Source: Massilia sp. IC2-278
Lineage (GTDB): Bacteria > Pseudomonadota > Gammaproteobacteria > Burkholderiales > Burkholderiaceae_D
Direction: 5' to 3'
DNA length: 64,000 nt
Assembly: GCF_020708045.1 (NCBI RefSeq)
Contig: NZ_JAJFES010000001.1
Location: forward strand, 558,001 to 622,000
Shown here: positions 37,738 through 46,799 of the stretch, in pieces
Layout of the letters: every line of letters starts with the position of its first letter
Numbering within the stretch: the stretch's first letter is position 1
Translations under genes and position numbers: made by a program
The notes under the pieces: model-generated
The model's input: only the letters and a program-made list of their open reading frames with translations
What the model was told of the DNA's origin: nothing
Database searches by the model: none

Positions 37738-39210
37738 ATGGGTGCTGCAATAGGTGCCAAGCTCGCTTCCCGAAGGGCTGTAGCGTTTCGCCGTGAGGAG
37801 GGCGCCATCGCGGTGATGTTCGCCGGGTCGCTAATAGTGATTATGGGCTTCATGGGTTTGGCGCTTAGTCTTTCAATGCTCTATAACCGCAAGGTGGAGA
37901 TGCAAAATGTGGCCAGCACGGTGGCGCTCGCAGCCGCAGCCGAACTCAACGGGACGCCGGCAGGCGTGACGATGGCACTGCGAAGAGCATCGGAGCGTCT
38001 CGCTACACTGCCGGGTAGTGTGGTTGGTGGGATGTCTTATATGTACTCCAGCCGGACAATGGAATGGTCGGACGCAGCCATTGAATTTGGTCGGACGCCC
38101 ACCGGTCCATGGGTAAGTGCTGCCACGGCGCTGGCGCAGCCCGGCGGGCTCTCGTATGTCCAGGTGGACACCAAGGGGCTAGACGCTGAGTACGGCCGAG
38201 TGAACACCGTGTTCATGAGCGTCCTCGATGCGGATTCTGCCGTTGTATCGACCAGCGGGCACGCGATTGCCGGGCGTACTGCCATCAGGGTGACGCCTAT
38301 GGGGATTTGCGCAATGCATTCTGAAGCTGGCCGCGATCGTGGTGCCGGGGAATTGGAAGAATATGGGTTCCGGCGCGGCGTCTCTTACGACCTCATGCAG
38401 TTGAATCCGAACTCGAACGCTGCCGGTGCCACTTTCCTCATCAATCCCTTTGTATCACCTGGAACGCCGGGAATAGTCCAGGCTGCCAGTGTCGACACGG
38501 TAAAACCGTTCATTTGCACCGGCACGATGGCGATGGCGAGAGTAACAGGAGGAGAAATCGTCGTATCGTCGCCTTTCCCCCTCGCCGATCTACACAGTTC
38601 CTTCAACTCCCGGTTCGAGTCCTATACGCCACCGTGCAGACCTGAAACAGCGCCGCCGGATACGAATATCAAACAGTACACGTACGACGACGGCAGTGTT
38701 CCTTGGATGGAAGTTACTCCAGGTGGACAGGCGGCAGCTCAGTCCTTAGCCGGAGGCAAGCTCGGGACGGTGGCTGGCCCCGAGGCGACGCCAAGTACAA
38801 CGACCGACAAGATGTTCGGACCACTGTGGTCATATGCCAAGGCGGCCAGATACTCGTCTTTCAGTGCGGGTTCCCCTGAGCCGGCATCCGGTTATGGCAC
38901 TTTCGGCAGCGGCGATTGGGCCACCCTTTACAACCCTGGAAAGCCGAAGCAAAAGAGCTACCCGCCAGCTACACCATACGTGCAGACTAGCGCTCAATAC
39001 TCGACCAAACCTGTAGGTATCGGTGTCCAAGGCCGGCGTGTGCTCAATATTCCCCTGCTGGCTTGCCCCGTGACTGGCAACCGTGCAACAGTACTCGCTG
39101 TCGGCAAGTTCTTCATGACGGTTGAGGCAAAACCCAACACACTATATGGCGAGTTTGCTGGGATCGCATCTGAACAATCGCTTGGCGCCCTTATAAAGCT
39201 TTACCCATGA
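37738..39210 (+). CDS. TadG-like pilus assembly protein
   Basis: A 490-residue protein with the TadG/TadE-type start: a short basic leader (AFRREEGAIAVMFA), then a single TM helix at about 26-47 and VEMQNVASTVALAAAAEL, as in TadG N-termini. The remaining about 430 residues are extracytoplasmic with several cysteines. Tad pseudopilins help assemble Flp (tight adherence) pili. A ribosome-binding site GGGAGGA precedes the ATG. Its stop overlaps the next start (ATGA). GC is clearly below the chromosomal average, as in the two following genes, pointing to transfer. No vWA motif is visible, unlike classical TadG. Confidence 0.75.
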   Translation: MGAAIGAKLASRRAVAFRREEGAIAVMFAGSLIVIMGFMGLALSLSMLYNRKVEMQNVASTVALAAAAELNGTPAGVTMALRRASERLATLPGSVVGGMSYMYSSRTMEWSDAAIEFGRTPTGPWVSAATALAQPGGLSYVQVDTKGLDAEYGRVNTVFMSVLDADSAVVSTSGHAIAGRTAIRVTPMGICAMHSEAGRDRGAGELEEYGFRRGVSYDLMQLNPNSNAAGATFLINPFVSPGTPGIVQAASVDTVKPFICTGTMAMARVTGGEIVVSSPFPLADLHSSFNSRFESYTPPCRPETAPPDTNIKQYTYDDGSVPWMEVTPGGQAAAQSLAGGKLGTVAGPEATPSTTTDKMFGPLWSYAKAARYSSFSAGSPEPASGYGTFGSGDWATLYNPGKPKQKSYPPATPYVQTSAQYSTKPVGIGVQGRRVLNIPLLACPVTGNRATVLAVGKFFMTVEAKPNTLYGEFAGIASEQSLGALIKLYP

Positions 39211-39662
39211 AAAATCCACCATTTAGCACCGTTTGCTGGAAGGAACACGGGGGTGTGGCTGTGGAGATGGCGATACTGCTTCCCATCCTGGTTACGCTGA
39301 TAACGACCCTGGTCTTATTTGCCCAGATATTCTGGTATTACGGGGTCATGCAAAAAGCAACCTACAACGCAGCCAGGTTTCTTTCCACAGCAACCCAGGT
39401 TGAGATCAGTACTCCGGGACCCGGCAATGCACCCGCGCTAGTCGCTCAGCTTGCGCAAGCAATTGTCGAGGAAGAAACCTCTGTAATGGACCATGTTCGA
39501 GAACTGAAGTACGTCAATGTTGACTGCGACTTTCGTATATGCGGAGCCAGGGTTCCGACAACGGTCCGAGTTTCAATCGAAATGCGTATGCCTTTCGCGA
39601 TCCTAGGGGGGCGGAGCATGACATTATTGACAGATGTGACGATGCGCTATGCGGGCAATTAA
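39207..39662 (+). CDS. TadE-like pseudopilin
   Basis: A 151-residue TadE-type protein: leader (CWKEHGGVAVEMAILLP, with the Glu five residues into the hydrophobic stretch that prepilin peptidase recognises), a TM helix at about 20-45, and the NAARF string of TadE proteins (YNAARFLSTAT). It is coupled to the TadG gene by ATGA overlap and overlaps the next gene by 14 bp. TadE is processed by the TadV-like peptidase and joins the Flp pilus machine; no TadV, TadA or TadBC is encoded here. Confidence 0.8.
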   Translation: MKNPPFSTVCWKEHGGVAVEMAILLPILVTLITTLVLFAQIFWYYGVMQKATYNAARFLSTATQVEISTPGPGNAPALVAQLAQAIVEEETSVMDHVRELKYVNVDCDFRICGARVPTTVRVSIEMRMPFAILGGRSMTLLTDVTMRYAGN

Positions 39663-40248
39663 CTCATCTTCCTACAGATGTCTCCAACAGCGGAAGCAAG
39701 CAGGCGTGGCTGCTGTCGAATTCGCTCTGGTCGCGATTATTTTCTTTACGCTGATTTTCGGCGTACTCGAAATAGCGCGTGCTTTGTATATCTGCAATAC
39801 TTTGCAGGAGGTTACACGTCGCGCAGCCGAGCTGGCTGCCAAAACAGACTTCTCAGACGCCGCCGCGATGCAGCGGGTTCGCGAAGTTGCGATCTTCAGA
39901 AATTCCCCGGGCTATCTGGCGTTTGGTGAACCGGTTTCTGACATCAACGTCAGAATAGATTACCTGCCGGTTACGCGCGACAGTGCGGTTCTGCCGACAG
40001 TGCCCATCCAGGCGCTTCCAGCTAATCCTCTGGAGAACCAGGCAATATGTATGAACGACCCGAATGATGCGAGGTGTATTCGCCTAGTCCGCGTTCGCAT
40101 TTGCCAAGCAGGCGGCCCAGACCAGTGCGACCCCGTTTCATACCAGTCGATCGTTTCACTGACTCCATTTTCGTTCAATTTGCCGACATCAACCACGATA
40201 GTCGTGGCCGAAACACTCGGTAGGCCTGCCGGTTTACCGCCGGGATAG
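39649..40248 (+). CDS. TadE/TadF-like pseudopilin
   Basis: A 199-residue protein with the same layout: leader QRKQAGVAAVEFALVAIIFF, a TM helix at about 20-42, then ARALYICNTLQEVTRRAAELAA, typical of TadE/TadF. The exported part has conserved-looking cysteines (ICMNDPNDARCIRL and ICQAGGPDQCDP). It completes a three-gene set of Tad minor pseudopilins that lacks the pilin, ATPase and platform genes, so these proteins must rely on a Tad system elsewhere in the genome or be non-functional. Confidence 0.78.
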   Translation: MRAINSSSYRCLQQRKQAGVAAVEFALVAIIFFTLIFGVLEIARALYICNTLQEVTRRAAELAAKTDFSDAAAMQRVREVAIFRNSPGYLAFGEPVSDINVRIDYLPVTRDSAVLPTVPIQALPANPLENQAICMNDPNDARCIRLVRVRICQAGGPDQCDPVSYQSIVSLTPFSFNLPTSTTIVVAETLGRPAGLPPG

Positions 40249-40250
40249 CC

Positions 40251-40936
40251 CTAGGAGCCAGGAGGACGAGTGTTCACGATATCTCCAGCCAGTTGCCCCA
40301 AGCGGTATGGCTGCACGGCAGGGCGTCGACGCGAAGACGTATTCAACATGTCGCACAGTCTGACCAACGTGGAATCCGATTGCTCGCTGATTCGTTCCAG
40401 CGTGCGTCGCTGAATGCGCAGCCAGGAGCAGGCTTCCGAGCTAAGGATTTTTGACTGGATACTGAGCCTTCTTTGCAGGCGCTCATAGGCACGAGCGTGT
40501 CGATTCAGCGGGGACCGAGTGCCATATCATAGGCTCTTCCGTTGTTCAGCTTGGCAAACTTCGCCAGCTTGGCTTCCGACAAGCTGATGTCATTCGTTTG
40601 CTGAAAGACGTGGATATCGGCATTCACGATAGCCAAAGCATTATGCCATTGCGCGAATTGTTGATCTTTCCCACTTTTAGCGCGCGACGGACCTCACTGT
40701 CAAAATGCCGGCCCAACCCGGCCGGACGTTGCCAGCATCACTGCCTTCGAAATCCCGACCGAACCGGCTAGCCCGTCGCGTACACGGCCCTGGTAGGAAA
40801 TTTGCTCGAACACGTCCCACAGACATCGCTTCGGCGAGCTCGTCGCGTTGGCGTCTGGCAGGGCGAAAAGCGAGTTCGGGGCACTACTGGACGCCGAGAT
40901 CCGGAAAACGCTCGACCTGACGCCGTCGGCGGTCAC
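40251..40936 (-). pseudogene. Frameshifted and truncated gene of unknown function
   Basis: Three minus-strand frames join into one protein-like sequence of about 225 residues if three single-base shifts are corrected: one extra base at the A run 40701-40704, one missing at the T run 40675-40678, and one missing at the G run 40510-40513 (plus-strand description). Each piece is coding-like (for example RCLWDVFEQISYQGRVRDG; NADIHVFQQTNDISLSEAK; LGQLAGDIVNTRP) and the last ends at TAG 40251-40253. The 5' end appears cut where the DUF262 fragment on the other strand begins, near 40860. I do not recognise the family. Confidence 0.6.
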
Positions 40937-41600
40937 ATCGTTGAGTTATGACACCGATATGCAGAAGTGCTCCCGCGTGCTGCTCCTGATGAACGTCGAG
41001 ACGGTACGGCGCATGAAGGATTCGAGCGAGCGCTACTCCTTCCGTGCCTATCGCCAGCAAGCATGGTCGCTCGAGCACATCCACGCCCAGCATGCGGAGG
41101 GCCTCACCAGGCTTGACCAATGGAGGGAATGGCTCCGGCTTCACCGGCAGGCACTCGCGGACCTCCCTGCCATCGATGCGGCCCAGCGCGAGGCGCTGCT
41201 GCACCGGATCGACGACGCCGGCGACAACATCGACCGGCCGGCGTTTCAAAGGCTGGCGCGCGATGTGTCGGTCGCATTCACGCTCGTGGACGCATCGGCA
41301 CAAGCCGGATCGCATTCGGTTCATTCGCTGGCTAACCTTGCGCTGCTTGCGAGCGGCCATGACAGCGCATTGAGCAATGCGGTATTCGAGGTCAAGCGCC
41401 AGCGCATCCTCGAGCTCGACCGGCAGGGGGCTTACATCCCTGTCTGCACGCGGCAGGTATTCCTCAAGTACTACACGGACGCCGACGCGCAGCAGGTGCA
41501 TTTCTGGAGCGCACAAGACCGCGAAGCCTATATGAATGCGATCCTGTCGCCCGAAGGCGGCGTGGGCGCTTACCTGCAGACGGAGGTACCACTGTCATGA
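40848..41600 (+). pseudogene. DUF262 (GmrSD-like) protein, C-terminal fragment
   Basis: About 250 residues matching the C-terminal half of DUF262-family proteins, including VLLLMNVETVRRMKDSSERY and the HNH/DUF1524-type motif SLEHIHAQHAEGL. The N-terminal DUF262 nucleotide-binding half is missing: the frame opens at a TTG at 40848 with no upstream homology, and clear family similarity starts near 40872. GmrSD-type proteins are modification-dependent restriction enzymes. The stop overlaps the next gene's ATG (ATGA), so this was the first gene of a two-gene operon before truncation. Confidence 0.7.
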
Positions 41601-43877
41601 AGAGTTTCGTCACTTCCTTTAATGGGCTGTTCGGCCGGTTGGCACCGGATGCGCCCCAGGTGAAACGCATTGAGATTCCGCTCATCCAGCGCGACTATGC
41701 GCAGGGGCGGGACAGCGTCGCCGTTGGGCGCATCCGCGCCGACTTCCTTGACGCGCTCCACGAGGTCATGACCTCCGACGCACAATCCCTCAGCCTCGAC
41801 TTCATCTATGGCGACGTCATGGACGGGACACTTCGCCCGCTCGACGGCCAGCAACGCCTCACCACCTTGTTCCTGCTGCACTGGTACCTGGCGTGGCGTG
41901 CAGGCCGGATCGAGCAGGACCTGGGATGGAAGCGTTTCGAGTACGCGACCCGTCCGGGTGCACGGCGTTTCTGTGCTTGCCTGGCCAGTTCGAACCCACC
42001 CGTTGGCTCGGAGCTTCGTACCTGGCTCGAGGACCAGCACTGGTTCCTGCACACCTGGCGGCATGATCCCACGATCGAGTCGATGCTGGTCATGCTGGGT
42101 GCGATCCATGAGCGGTTCGCCGATGCGGACTGCGATGCGGCCTGGGGACGGCTGGTGGACACCGAAGCGCCATCGGTCTCGTTTCACCTGCTCCCAATCG
42201 AGCAGATGGGGCTGAGCGAGGACCTCTACATCAAGATGAACTCGCGTGGGAAACCACTCACTCCGTTCGAGAACTTCAAGGCGCGGTTCGAGCAAGTGCT
42301 GGAGCAGTCCGCTCCCGGCCGGGTCGAGGACTTCGCCCGGAAGGTCGATGGCGCATGGGCTGATCTGCTCTGGCCGTACCGGGGGAGCGACAACATCGTC
42401 GACGACGAGTTCTTGCGCTACTTCCGCTTCGTTACCGAGGTCTGCGAATGGTCCGACGGGCGGCTTCCATCCGGCGATATCGACGTCCTCGCGGAGCAGG
42501 TGTACGGTCCCGGAAGTGCGCAACCCGAGGCGCACCTGGACTTCCTCGAACAATGCTTCGACACATGGGTGGGCGTGGACATCGCATCAGTGTTCTCGGA
42601 ACTGTTCACTTTGACGCCGGCTTCACCGGGCTCAAGTCATACTGGCAAGGTGGTTCTCTTCGGCGCACCGGGCAGCACGGTCAATCTGTTCGCCGAGTGT
42701 TGCGAGGGCCAGGTGCGCCTTGGGTGGCCGCGAACCCTGCTTCTCTATGCAGTGTTGCTTCACCGCCTGTGCAAAACTGCGGAGTTTCCTCGAAGGCTGC
42801 GCATTCTGCGCAATCTCATCGAGGCATCGAATAACGAGCTACGTGCCGAAAAAATGCCCGCGCTGCTGGCGGATGTGCGGCGCCTGATCGTCGACGGAAC
42901 GCTCGAAGGCATCTTGAGCTTCAACCAGGCGCAGGTCAGTGACGAGAAATTGAAAGCCGAGCTGTTAAAGACCGCGCCATATCTCGAGCACGACTTGTTC
43001 GCTCTGGAGGATCACGCGCTCCTGCGCGGTTGCCTGGCAGCGTTCGAACTCGATCCGGAGGTGTTTCAGCGCCGGGCTGAAAGCTTCCATGAGCTCTTCT
43101 CCACCACGAATGTGCTGCCTGTTCTTACGGGGCGCTGCTTGCCGCGGGCGACTATTCTCTTCGAAGCAAACTTCGGTTTGTACAGCTTGGCTCGGGCAGT
43201 GAGCTCTCGCAATGGAGGGAGGACATTCTCACCGGCTCGAGTCGAGCACGGCTCGCCGGCGTTCGCGGTGCGCTCGGACGCCTGCTCGACGATCTCGCGG
43301 ATCGGGAAGGGATGTCGTGCCGGCGCTCGAATCCTTCGCCAACGGCTGGCTTGAAGGCCAGCACGAGGAAAAAGGCCTGGAGTGGCGCTGGTATTTCGTT
43401 CGCTACCCCGAGATGCGAGCGGGCCGCTCTGGCATCTACGCGTGCGCGGATGCCCGGATGGCGTACAGCCTCTGCATGCTGGACAAACAAACAATGAGCA
43501 GTTACTACCGCGACCCATTCCTCAGCGCCATCCGGCAGCAGAGTCATGTGCCGGAAGATGCCGTCCAGGGCGCAGTCTGGGAAAACTGGCCCGGTGGCCC
43601 GTGGTTCACCGGTTACGAAACGGAGGCGCGCTGGATGCGTCTCAAGGCGAGCGGACTGGAGATCCGGTGCATCGAAGAGGGGTTGTCAATTCGGGCTCGT
43701 TCGTTGGCGCCGTCGCACGCAGAAGCATTCGAGCGCGTGCGCGCGGAGCACGGGATCGGGCCGGAATTTCTCTTGAATATTCCTAAGGTCACGAGGGATG
43801 GTATCCAACTCGACAGCCGCGACCGGGTCCAGCTGGGAGCAGCCTTGTTGCGCGATCTGGTCGCCGCCGGCCTGTGA
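41597..43877 (+). pseudogene. Second DUF262 (GmrSD-like) protein, with two frameshifts
   Basis: The ATG at 41597 opens a DUF262 protein with the ParB/Srx-like motifs IPLIQRDYAQGR (about 27-38), LRPLDGQQRLTTLFLLHWYL (about 80-99) and DLYIKMNSRGKPLTPFENFK (about 214-233). The frame fails in the C-terminal third. Adding one base at the G run 43129-43132 and another at 43309-43311 restores a continuous protein of about 760 residues, ending at 43877 after a coding-like tail (WRWYFVRYPEMRAGRSGIY; PGGPWFTGYETEARWM). Either the gene is dead or both G runs hold sequencing errors. Confidence 0.75.
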
Positions 43878-43907
43878 GCCGGCTGGCGCTCCGAGCAGGA
43901 TCGTAAC

Positions 43908-45392
43908 TCAGGCAGCGGCGCCGATCCAGTTACGGATCGTCGCTTCTGTCGTGACGTCCAGGATGATCTGCTCGCGCAGGCAGAGCGAGCGCACGTTGTT
44001 GACGAACTTGGCGGCCAGGTCTGCCGCCGAGTTGGCATGCTCCTCGAACCGGTGCCCTCGGAATACGAGTCCGCGTAGAACGAAGTCGACATCGGCGCGG
44101 CTCACCGGGTTCCCGGCGTCGCGGCAGCGATCGCGCACTCGCTTTGCCGTGTCCAGGAAACCATAGCCGTGTTCGTCGAGGTCGGCGGACAGCATCGCAA
44201 ACAATGCGCTGTAGCGCGCCGGTGCGAGCAGGGGCACGCCAGCGACCTCGTGGAGCTGACGAGCGAGCGCCAGGATCGAAGGATCACTGGGCCACTCCTG
44301 CTCGGCAGGAGTGCTTGCGGTACTGCCCCGTGTCTGGTGTCCCGGGTCGTAGACGAGGCCTCCGGCGACCTTCCAGTCGAACTGCAGTGGCGCCAGATCG
44401 AGTGATTCAAGAAAACGTCGAAAGCTTCCATTGCCATACCAGTCCGCCGGTGTGGCGCCCGCATGGCGAACAATCAAGGTCGCCAGCCGCGCGCACGGCA
44501 CTGGTTCGGCCGAATGCCGTACCTCGCGCCGCACGAGTTCGGCCAGCACCTGGGCGTTTGCACTCGGTGAGGCCGTTTCCGATATCGGTGTCTCCCCGGG
44601 CACCCCATGTCGCGCCGGATCGTAGACGACGCCTCCGTTATGTGGCGACGTGCGCAGGGTCCCGATGTCGCTGGCGCGCAGGAGCGCGCCGAATGATCCG
44701 TGGCCGCACCAGGACGCATCCAGACCGTCGATCCGCTCCTGGGCCTGCGTTGCCAGGCTGGCCAGCGATACCGGCCCGTTGGCTGTTGCGACCGTTGCGC
44801 GTACCAGGTCGGCCACGGCCGCGGTCGACGGGGGAGGACAGGCTTGCTTCGGCCGCTCTGCCTCAAGGGGCTTGGCCATGCCCAATGCGCCACGGACGAA
44901 CTCGTCCTGGTCGATGACCAGATCGGCCGACGCGCGGTAGGCCGCGGACGGAAAGCCGATCGCCAATACCGTCGTGCGGCGATCCCAGCGGCGCAGCTTG
45001 CGTAGTACGGGCGTGAAGTCGGCATCGGCCGACAGGACAATGAATTCGTCGTAGTGGGCCTCGTGTTGGAGCAGGTCGACGATGTCGAGCACCATATGGA
45101 TATCGGTACTGGTCTTGCCGCCGGTAGTCAGTGCCGGGCAGTCGATGATCTCGAAGCCGGCCAGGTTGAAGTATGGTCGGAAACGCTGGTACGCCTGAGG
45201 ATTGAGGTAGCAGCGCCGGACAAGAATGCGCCGCCTGGGCGCGCCCGTCGCGTGCTCTGGCAGCGTCAGCGAATTGATCATCCAGCTGACCCATTCCGTG
45301 GGCGCCTTGGCGAAGCGATCGGCGGTCGCCTGGTCCAGCTGTCGCAGCCCCGAATAGATATTGTCGAAGTCGACGAACAGGGCGCTCTTCAT
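43908..45392 (-). CDS. NYN (PIN-like) nuclease domain protein with OST-HTH/LOTUS-type repeats
   Basis: A 494-residue protein. The N-terminal NYN/LabA-like domain (about 1-170) has the acidic motifs ALFVDFDNIYSG (D8, D10), TSTDIHMVLDIVDLL (near 110) and LSADADFTPVLRKLR (near 137), as in metal-dependent PIN-like RNases. Two LOTUS/OST-HTH-like units follow (SFGALLRASDIGTLRTS and SFRRFLESLDLAPLQF, each ending in GGxVYDP), then a helical C-terminal region. NYN-LOTUS proteins bind and cut RNA. It converges on the DUF262 pair, with 30 bp between stops, and lies beside the viperin gene. It is intact, unlike the DUF262 genes. Confidence 0.82.
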   Translation of the reverse strand: MKSALFVDFDNIYSGLRQLDQATADRFAKAPTEWVSWMINSLTLPEHATGAPRRRILVRRCYLNPQAYQRFRPYFNLAGFEIIDCPALTTGGKTSTDIHMVLDIVDLLQHEAHYDEFIVLSADADFTPVLRKLRRWDRRTTVLAIGFPSAAYRASADLVIDQDEFVRGALGMAKPLEAERPKQACPPPSTAAVADLVRATVATANGPVSLASLATQAQERIDGLDASWCGHGSFGALLRASDIGTLRTSPHNGGVVYDPARHGVPGETPISETASPSANAQVLAELVRREVRHSAEPVPCARLATLIVRHAGATPADWYGNGSFRRFLESLDLAPLQFDWKVAGGLVYDPGHQTRGSTASTPAEQEWPSDPSILALARQLHEVAGVPLLAPARYSALFAMLSADLDEHGYGFLDTAKRVRDRCRDAGNPVSRADVDFVLRGLVFRGHRFEEHANSAADLAAKFVNNVRSLCLREQIILDVTTEATIRNWIGAAA

Positions 45393-45669
45393 GGTGCGCT
45401 CCCGCCAGGCATCAGGCTGATAGGTGGAAGTTTGTGTGTCCGGGCTCGATTTGGGTGCATTCTGTACCTTGTGACGGGAAAACGTAATGTCAGCATACCA
45501 TTTCAATAGGGGAATATTTTGAATTCCTTGGACCGGCTGGTGCTGGTTCGCGCCTGTGGTCCGTCGGTGGGGAATCCAACCGACGAGCGATGTTCGCGTG
45601 GAGCGCACATCGCCGTCGAAGCTGGTCCTCAGGGCTTTCCGCCTTACGCGGGCATGGCCGAGGGAGGAC
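45393..45669. other. Gap between the viperin and NYN genes
   Basis: The 277 bp hold no gene that I can support. The part nearest the NYN gene (45470-45530) is AT-rich and should hold its promoter; on the minus strand, TTGAAA and an extended TGGTATGCT element are visible but not ideally spaced. Confidence 0.4.
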
Positions 45670-46608
45670 TCATTCCGTCGCCTTGATCGGGGGCTTGTAC
45701 CGGAAGAGGAACTTCGGCGCGGAGAATCGCATGCCGACGAATGCCGCCGATGCTCCGGCTTCCAGTATCGGCTGGCTATAGCGATAACCCCTGGCGGAGC
45801 CTCCCTCGACGTTCTGGAAGAACCGTCCCATCGGGTCGACCATCAGGTAGGACTCCGTCATGTCCTGGTTGTCTTCCACGTGCCGGATGGCCGCGAGGTG
45901 CGCGTGGCGCCTAACGAAGTCGTCGAATGCCTGCTGGGGCACTGCCAGGCGGTCGTCAACCACTGGAAGCATACGCAATACCTTCCACTTGTCGGGGCGC
46001 AAGCGCTGAATCACGTCGGTCAGGTCGTCCGACTGGTTGACCTTGTTGACCACGGTGTTGACTTTCACCTTCAGCGCGGGATTCTGGCGCCGGCCTTCGT
46101 CCACGGCGCGGGCAAGGCTGTCGATGTCGAGTCCGCGGCCACGGCGGTCCATCCGGCCGATCTCCCGGTTGTTCTGCGCGCGCGGCGAGTCAATGCTTAG
46201 TCCCAGCAGGCTGATCGAGGGTGCCAGGGAAGCCATGAGCCCAGGATCGAGTCGGCTGCCATTCGTGATCAAGGAGACATCGAAGCCGATGTCGCGGGCG
46301 ACCGGCAGCATCTCGAGGAGCCGGCTTGCATAGAGCAGGGGCTCGCCGCCCGCGAGGTTCAATCGTACCGCGCTCCAGTCCATGTCCTGGCGCAAGGGAT
46401 TGGCATGGTTGTCGGGATGGAAAAAATCGTAGAGGCGGACGAGCAGCTCCTTTGTGCGGACGGGATCGTGGACGAGGTCCCGTTGGCGATCGGGCGCCTC
46501 CCACTTGGCGTAGCAGTATTGGCAGCTGTAGTTGCAGGCCTCGGTGACATGCCAGTTGATGACTAGCTGGCCGGCCGGGCGAGGGGTGAATGATAGGTCG
46601 AGGGCCAT
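45670..46608 (-). CDS. Prokaryotic viperin (radical SAM antiviral nucleotide synthase)
   Basis: A 312-residue radical SAM enzyme. The cluster cysteines are C25, C29 and C32 in VTEACNYSCQYCYAKW, and the SAM-binding GGEP is at 87-90. Viperin-specific features are the INWHVTEACNY start, NREIGR (148-152), KVNTVVNKVNQSDDLTD (182-198), KWKVLRMLPV (207-216) and the C-terminal NQDMTESYLMVDPMGRF (247-263), which parallel human viperin. Viperins convert CTP (some also GTP or UTP) to 3'-deoxy-3',4'-didehydro nucleotides, which stop phage transcription. Start at ATG 46608, with CAGGAGAA upstream. No nucleotide kinase lies beside it. Confidence 0.9.
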   Translation of the reverse strand: MALDLSFTPRPAGQLVINWHVTEACNYSCQYCYAKWEAPDRQRDLVHDPVRTKELLVRLYDFFHPDNHANPLRQDMDWSAVRLNLAGGEPLLYASRLLEMLPVARDIGFDVSLITNGSRLDPGLMASLAPSISLLGLSIDSPRAQNNREIGRMDRRGRGLDIDSLARAVDEGRRQNPALKVKVNTVVNKVNQSDDLTDVIQRLRPDKWKVLRMLPVVDDRLAVPQQAFDDFVRRHAHLAAIRHVEDNQDMTESYLMVDPMGRFFQNVEGGSARGYRYSQPILEAGASAAFVGMRFSAPKFLFRYKPPIKATE

Positions 46609-46799
46609 GGAATTCTCCTGGAATGAAAGAAGGTGTATCGTGCCAACGGTATTGCCATAACAAAACGAAAGTTCGTGGCGCCCCCCTTCCGGCAGACCCA
46701 TGGCCAACCGAAAGGGAGGGGGAGGCTGCGAAGTTTCGGTGACCGGGAACCGCGGCGACGCGATCATGGCGGTTCCATACAAACTTTCCCTTTATCTAC
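46609..46799. promoter_or_regulatory. Divergent control region between viperin and the ankyrin gene
   Basis: The 191 bp separate the two start codons and must carry both promoters. There is a C-run/G-run pair (CCCCCC near 46682 and GGGAGGGGGAGG near 46716-46728) that could pair, and AT-rich sequence next to each gene (46645-46675 and 46780-46799). No clean hexamers could be fixed. Close divergent starts suggest joint regulation. Confidence 0.5.

Noticed and set aside
45670..46608. MoaA, PqqE or anaerobic sulfatase-maturase annotation for the radical SAM gene
   Set aside because: There are no C-terminal auxiliary-cluster cysteines, and the C-terminal third matches viperin motifs.
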